Below are positions 63,975 through 64,000 of a DNA stretch of 64,000 nt, one piece after another. The stretch is taken from contig NZ_JABFBC010000002.1 of the NCBI RefSeq assembly GCF_013093415.1, positions 830,531-894,530 of the forward strand, in the 5' to 3' direction. The stretch is from Halovulum dunhuangense (lineage in GTDB: Bacteria > Pseudomonadota > Alphaproteobacteria > Rhodobacterales > Rhodobacteraceae). Under the pieces are notes generated by a model. It saw only the letters and a list, made by a program, of their open reading frames with translations. It was not told the origin of the DNA and ran no database searches. The position numbers were made by a program, and so were the translations under genes. Positions within the stretch are counted from its first letter, which is position 1. Every line of letters begins with the position of its first letter.

Positions 63975-64000
63975 CTTGTGGTTTGGTTATGCTGAGAGAT

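Overview
This is one contiguous stretch of a GC-rich alphaproteobacterial chromosome or megaplasmid, most like the Rhodobacterales (Roseobacter/Paracoccus type). The basis is the strong G/C third-position bias, the rhizobial-style glycerol ABC operon glpRDSTPQ, the abundance of ABC, TRAP and TTT solute transporters each beside its own LysR or GntR regulator, and an ExoD-type protein. No rRNA, tRNA, CRISPR array, insertion sequence or phage gene was recognised. I support 60 protein genes plus regulatory sites and terminators. No gene-free stretch exceeds 300 bases.

Layout. (1) 1-6162: glycerol uptake and oxidation, with GlpR divergent from glpD-glpS-glpT-glpP-glpQ; the last gene is cut by the window edge. 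(2) 6163-18709: a tricarboxylate cluster. On the minus strand lie a TTT-family binding protein and a fused TctA-TctB permease, a PrpF-family isomerase, a small unknown ORF, a thiamine-diphosphate enzyme, a 2-hydroxyacid dehydrogenase and a TSUP exporter. Divergently lie a GntR regulator, the tricarballylate dehydrogenase pair TcuA/TcuB and an isocitrate/isopropylmalate-type dehydrogenase. (3) 18706-23306: a LysR-like protein with two HTH segments, then a lower gallate/protocatechuate-4,5-cleavage set (DUF1932 dehydrogenase, GalD, GalC/LigK, GalB) leading to pyruvate plus oxaloacetate. (4) 23452-30859: a GMC oxidoreductase, a branched-chain-type ABC transporter and a divergent LysR. (5) 31090-35615: a TRAP transporter plus a gamma-glutamyltransferase-like enzyme. 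(6) 35622-38854: tungstate transporter TupBCA with a divergent HTH-PBP regulator. (7) 38966-42899: an Ldh2-type dehydrogenase, a GntR regulator, an Asp/Glu/hydantoin racemase and an NCS1 permease. (8) 43012-46357: a small cytochrome c, CueR and the copper ATPase CopA. (9) 46600-50838: two TPR/glycosyltransferase mosaics, AT-richer than their surroundings and probably acquired. (10) 50937-58091: a beta-CASP nuclease, a cytosolic ModA-like protein, LysR, a second TSUP, Dtd, ExoD, a YqjE/YqjD-like pair and a nitroreductase. (11) 58141-63834: cyanase with a cyanate/nitrate-type ABC transporter and a divergent PAS-AAA+ sigma-54 activator.

How it works together. Most of the window is a scavenging region. 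It takes up glycerol, tricarboxylates, amino or dicarboxylic acids, tungstate, hydantoin-like N-heterocycles and cyanate, and feeds them to central carbon and nitrogen metabolism. Region 2-3 converges on aconitate/oxaloacetate-level intermediates through two PrpF-family isomerases. The most unusual parts are the GlpS/GlpT pair with complementary degenerate ATPase motifs, two related 26-bp palindromes that may define a tricarboxylate regulon, the mirrored TPR/glycosyltransferase genes, and a cyanase operon facing a sigma-54 activator instead of the usual LysR-type CynR.
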